64,000 bases of DNA. It comes from Trichoplusia ni. Its lineage: Eukaryota; Arthropoda; Insecta; Lepidoptera; Noctuidae. This document shows positions 60,432 to 64,000 of the stretch, piece after piece; position 1 is the first letter of the stretch, and every line of letters begins with the position of its first letter. Both the position numbers and the translations under genes were made by a program. The notes below the pieces were generated by a model. The model did no database searches. It was given only the letters and a program-made list of their open reading frames with translations, and was not told where the DNA came from. Location of the stretch: assembly GCF_003590095.1 (NCBI RefSeq), contig NC_039488.1, positions 11,470,001 through 11,534,000 on the forward strand. Reading direction: 5' to 3'.

Positions 60432-61131
60432 TTAAACTGATTCAGTAACTGCTGGGGGTTCACTAGACGATGGTTCAGAGGTTCCGGCTACAGTGGGAGA
60501 TGATGGTTCATCTGAAGGACTGGCTGGTGAGCTGTCTGTTGTGGATGGATCCTCAGATGTCGCTGGTGGTTCAGATGGTGCAGCTGTTGTGGTGGTATTG
60601 GCGGCGCAGCCTGCGTTCTTGGGCCAGTCACATACGCTTAGCGTGGGGTTGAAGTGCAGGCCGAAGGGGCAACGGTGGCAGATGGCTCTGAAGCGCGTGC
60701 AGTAGAAGAACAAGCGGCATTCGGTGGGGTGTGGGGCTAGCCGGCCGGCTACCTCCGCGCATGCCTGCTCGCCCGCCTCCTTCTGGCCGCGGCAGCTTGG
60801 CAGCTTGCGCTCCAGTTGCCTGCACATATTATACATTGGATAATCAAATTTTGCTCTACCAGTACATACCTGAACTGAAAAAAACCCAATTTATTAGTTC
60901 AAAAATGCTTTTTAAATCAATTCTAAGGAATAGCATAATAATCTTAAAATGAAAAATAGTTAAAAATACCTAACTTCGTATTTTGAAGTTAATCTTGTTA
61001 AGTTTTAGGTGTAAGCTGTTTAGACCAAAAAAGGAGGATCTTGAGTTAAAAAGTTCTTACCGGTCCTCAAAGAGGGCGGGGTCGGCGAAAACGCCACCAA
61101 CAATGACACACAACACCAACAACTTGTTCAT
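60432..61131 (-). CDS. secreted chitin-binding type-2 (peritrophin-A) protein, two exons
   Basis: Exon 1 is 61131-61061 and exon 2 is 60819-60432, with a 241-base GT-AG intron, phase-consistent, encoding 152 residues. Residues 1-16 (MNKLLVLCVIVGGVFA) form a signal peptide with probable cleavage before DPALF. Residues about 38-95 form one ChtBD2 domain with the six-Cys pattern C-13-C-5-C-9-C-12-C-7-C, including ECRLFFYC and the aromatic FNPTLSVCDWP expected of chitin binders. Two further Cys (in PSCRG and in RAICHRC) may form an extra disulphide. The C-terminal 50 residues are almost entirely Ser, Thr, Pro, Glu and Ala, so they are likely mucin-like and O-glycosylated. The protein probably acts in cuticle or peritrophic matrix. 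I cannot name a family member. GC content in exon 2 is far above the surroundings. Confidence 0.9.
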
Positions 61132-61176
61132 GATGGATAACCAGGACTGAACTGGCCACACCTTCAGCAGCCCACT

Positions 61177-61190
61177 ACTTATTATACATT
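61177..61190 (-). promoter_or_regulatory. TATA-like box of the chitin-binding gene
   Basis: The minus strand has GTATAATAAG about 50 bases upstream of the ATG at 61131. A TTCAGTC arthropod-type initiator sits about 38 bases further on (A at 61148). The spacing is slightly long for a TATA-Inr pair, so one of the two may be fortuitous. Confidence 0.35.
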
Positions 61191-61449
61191 CTTAAGTGGC
61201 TCTTACCACACTTGATATGGACAAACACTTTATTCCCCTTATCATAAACAAGCTGTTGAGACATCGCGTCACAATGCTCTTTGAAAGTGGATAAGTATTT
61301 TGTTTCCAGGAAAAACTAGAAATAATCTTCTTTGTACAGATTGCGTTTGAAGAACCACTCATGTATTACGCAGAATTAATGAAATGACTAATCAATACTT
61401 AGGTAAATAACAAAGGAAGGAAACTGAAAATTGATTTATTTAATGAGTT

Positions 61450-61650
61450 TAAAAAACTTCCACCGATCTTTCGATAAGGAGTCCAAAGAACGAATGCCAG
61501 CCAGAGTCGCGCACAGCATGTACGAGCGATCTCTCGACTCTGGCATAAGCAGTACATGGGGCCCGAGGTGTTTTTAGTCGGTGGAAGTCCTTTATATCCC
61601 ACGCTGTGCCCTCGACGTGGGTTGAAGTCGTTATCGTCTCACCCAGAAAG
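61450..61650. repeat. GC-rich island with nested inverted repeats
   Basis: ACTTCCACCGA (61456-61466) pairs with TCGGTGGAAGT (61578-61588). Inside it, GCCAGAGTCG (61500-61509) pairs with CGACTCTGGC (61535-61544). The surroundings are AT-rich. It is probably an interspersed element of unknown class. Confidence 0.5.
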
Positions 61651-62168
61651 CAAAACAAAGAGGAACAGCATCGGCTTAGAGCATTGCCAACGAATTTTAT
61701 TGAGTTAGACAGCAAAGAACGCTGGATCAAAGTGTAATTATTTAAAGACTTTTTTTTTTAATTTATAAAAAATAAATACCTAATCCTTTAGCCGCTTCAG
61801 AGCAGTTTGATCTTGATCTATCAGCATTTGTGTAGGAAAATGTACCAATAGAGACACAATATGATGGACTTGTCACAACTAAAATACCCACTCAAATCTG
61901 GAGTGCCTTGTTGGTCTAGCGATACTAGTAGTGTTCGTGCAAGTACGAATGTTGAGTGCAAAAATTAGTTTCGAATTCAGTGTCATTACAATTCCGAAAT
62001 GCTGAATCTGTATGTCTAAAGGCAGCATAATCAAACATTCCGTCTATATTCATCCAAATTCAGTAACACATATATCCAATGATTGATTTGCTCAACTGTA
62101 AAAGGCATATTTCCGATACGTAGGCTAGTAACTACTACCTTAACACCGACTTGTAGAAAACTGCCAAA

Positions 62169-62222
62169 ATGTGAAAGCGAGACAGCGCACTTCACGATGT
62201 AGAGCGCCGTCTCTTTCATACG
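62169..62222. repeat. dispersed imperfect palindrome, copy F (best preserved)
   Basis: GTGAAAGCGAGACAGCGC (62171-62188) and GAGCGCCGTCTCTTTCAT (62202-62219) are near reverse complements, with CACTTCACGATGTA between them. Confidence 0.65.
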
Positions 62223-64000
62223 CACCGGTCTTACTTTAAAAGAGGTTGGTACCAGTACCAAGCGATATAGTTTTTACGGGTAAACTTGGTAAATTGGTAC
62301 AATTTTCTGACCGATTTTATCGTCAGAGTTCGCTCGTCCAGACCTCTCCTTGAAAAATAAAAATAGACTAGCCTAGTTTATTTTACACGTAGGTTTTTAT
62401 TTACCCAGGTGTTCAGATAAATTTGTATTGATATAGTCCTTAGACGGGATCTTATCTACAGTTGATAAATAGAAAACAAGCGATTATCATTAATGCGACA
62501 TAAATTATCAATTATTATTTATAGAGGTATTTTTAGTAACGTATACTTCTGCACTGCTCTGTAAAGAACATGTTAAGTTTTTAACTAGGTATATTGTTTT
62601 CTTTAAGGACGACCGTTACAAACTTATTTAAGTAGGTTGTGAAGATATTGATAATTGTGAGAAAATTTGGTTGAGCACTGCAATGGAAACCCTTGCTAGT
62701 TTAGGCTGCTGACTCTGAAAACAGTCAGACTTGCGAAACTGAGGTCTTCGTTTTGAATTGTAAATTGTCTACTGCCTATCACCGTTCACAAGATACACAG
62801 AACCCTAATGAGTGAAATCAAATCAAAAAAAGTTCTAGCCACCCATTTTGAACGTAACCAACTCTTACTGAGTTGCAAGTATTTTATGTCATATTAAAAC
62901 GGAGTTCTATGCGTTGACCCATGTAATATGACACCGTATGACCATCATTTTTCACGGCATAAACTTTATGAAGCGTGTTTTCTTATCACACACCCTTTAA
63001 GCTTGAATGAACAGAAATGCTTTAAATGTTCACAAGAGGAAAATTTATGAAGTATTTTTCCTATGATCTTGATAAAATGTTATGTTTATATTTCTTTGAA
63101 GATTTCTTAGGAGTTTGAGATACTTCTTAGAAATTACATACATATATCTTAAAAAGCCATTGGTACGAGCCTGATTTGGGATCAAACCTGCAGCCTTGTT
63201 AATAGAATCGCAAGGGCATATCGACCATTGACAAACGGTAAAGGGAAACATCGTGAGAAAACCTAGACTACAAAATATACAAAACTTAAATTTCAACAAT
63301 TCGGTGGTGACCAATGCTCCAACAAACTTTCTCTTTATGGGAAGAGTTATGTGCCCTGCAGTGAGATAGACTGATATTAGTATAGAGTTCATAGTTCATG
63401 TGGCTCGATTACAGTTTTGTTGTATGTGAGTGTGAACCCATTAAACCTAATCTATTCTACAGTACCTGGAATCACCTCCTATAACATATTATAAGTGATT
63501 GATTTTATGATAGTGTCATAACACGTACCTTTTGCATTGGCCGGATAAAATAGCGTAAAACGTGGCCATCGATTGGTAAAAATATTTTCATAATTATCTC
63601 AGTAGTTTTAGAGTCTACTCGATACAATGTCACAAACCTCGTTATAAAATAAGAAAAGATTAATATCATTATACATATTTTACTCATTTATGTTATCTTT
63701 TAATAGCCAAACCAGTACGATTCTACACAACTGTACGCTAAACATAGCATGTACGGTGTAGCGTCGCCCGCATTCTGTCGTCGACATGAATACCGTTTTT
63801 GCTATCGTTACCACCCATCTACAAACAAAACAGGATAGTTTGTGTATACTGAAAATACTGCTCAATTGCGTCACATATTCACGAGTAGAAATTCCTTGTT
63901 AAAATTTTAAATGTAATAGTTAGAATGTACAGATATGTTTGTTACTTTCTCACATTGAAACGGATGGATCAATTTTGATGACATTTAGGTACGGATTAGC

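Larger units (their letters stand above)
61191..64000. other. distal intergenic region
   Basis: Contains a GC-rich inverted-repeat island (61450-61650) and one palindrome copy (62169-62222). Open frames at 61449-61730 and 63045-63392 have no recognisable family. No gene is supported. Confidence 0.5.

Noticed and set aside
61449..61730. 93-residue minus-strand open frame in GC-rich sequence
   Set aside because: It coincides with the inverted-repeat island and looks like repeat sequence rather than a gene.

Overview
This is a 64 kb stretch of animal nuclear DNA, almost certainly from a moth (Lepidoptera, with repeats of the type common in noctuoid moths). It is AT-rich. Genes are split by GT-AG introns, and every intron and intergenic gap is littered with short degraded retroposons (tRNA-headed SINEs, tails of non-LTR retrotransposons, MITEs). 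Five protein-coding genes and one RNA gene can be reconstructed. There are no operons, CRISPR arrays or bacterial signals.

Layout: (1) 1786-8176, plus strand: 4-hydroxyphenylpyruvate dioxygenase (HPD), nine coding exons, 380 residues, complete, with all three iron ligands. (2) 10750-25345, minus strand: translocation protein Sec62, eight coding exons, 372 residues, complete, convergent with HPD. (3) 26388-34304, plus strand: a kraken/SERHL-like alpha/beta serine hydrolase, two coding exons separated by a 7 kb intron, 315 residues, divergent from Sec62. (4) 37878-45194, minus strand: a ZNFX1-type SF1 RNA helicase, 13 exons, about 1137 residues. The helicase core is complete, but no NFX1 zinc-finger region is visible. 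(5) 60432-61131, minus strand: a small secreted protein with one chitin-binding type-2 (peritrophin-A) domain and a Ser/Thr/Pro tail. A full-length 5S rRNA gene with a T-run terminator (39211-39329, minus) sits inside an intron of the helicase gene. The blocks 45.2-60.4 kb and 61.2-64 kb hold only repeats as far as I can see.

The genes do not form a pathway. HPD acts in tyrosine catabolism, Sec62 in ER protein translocation, the ZNFX1-like helicase in RNA surveillance or small-RNA biology, and the peritrophin-type protein in cuticle or gut lining. The less ordinary observations are the intronic 5S gene, the apparent loss of the zinc-finger half of the ZNFX1-like protein, a dispersed family of about 50-bp imperfect palindromes (six copies seen), several MITE-like inverted repeats, and a retroposon that contains a 5S-like segment. 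Exon boundaries were worked out by hand from reading frame and splice signals. They agree with codon phase throughout, but no transcript or database was consulted.
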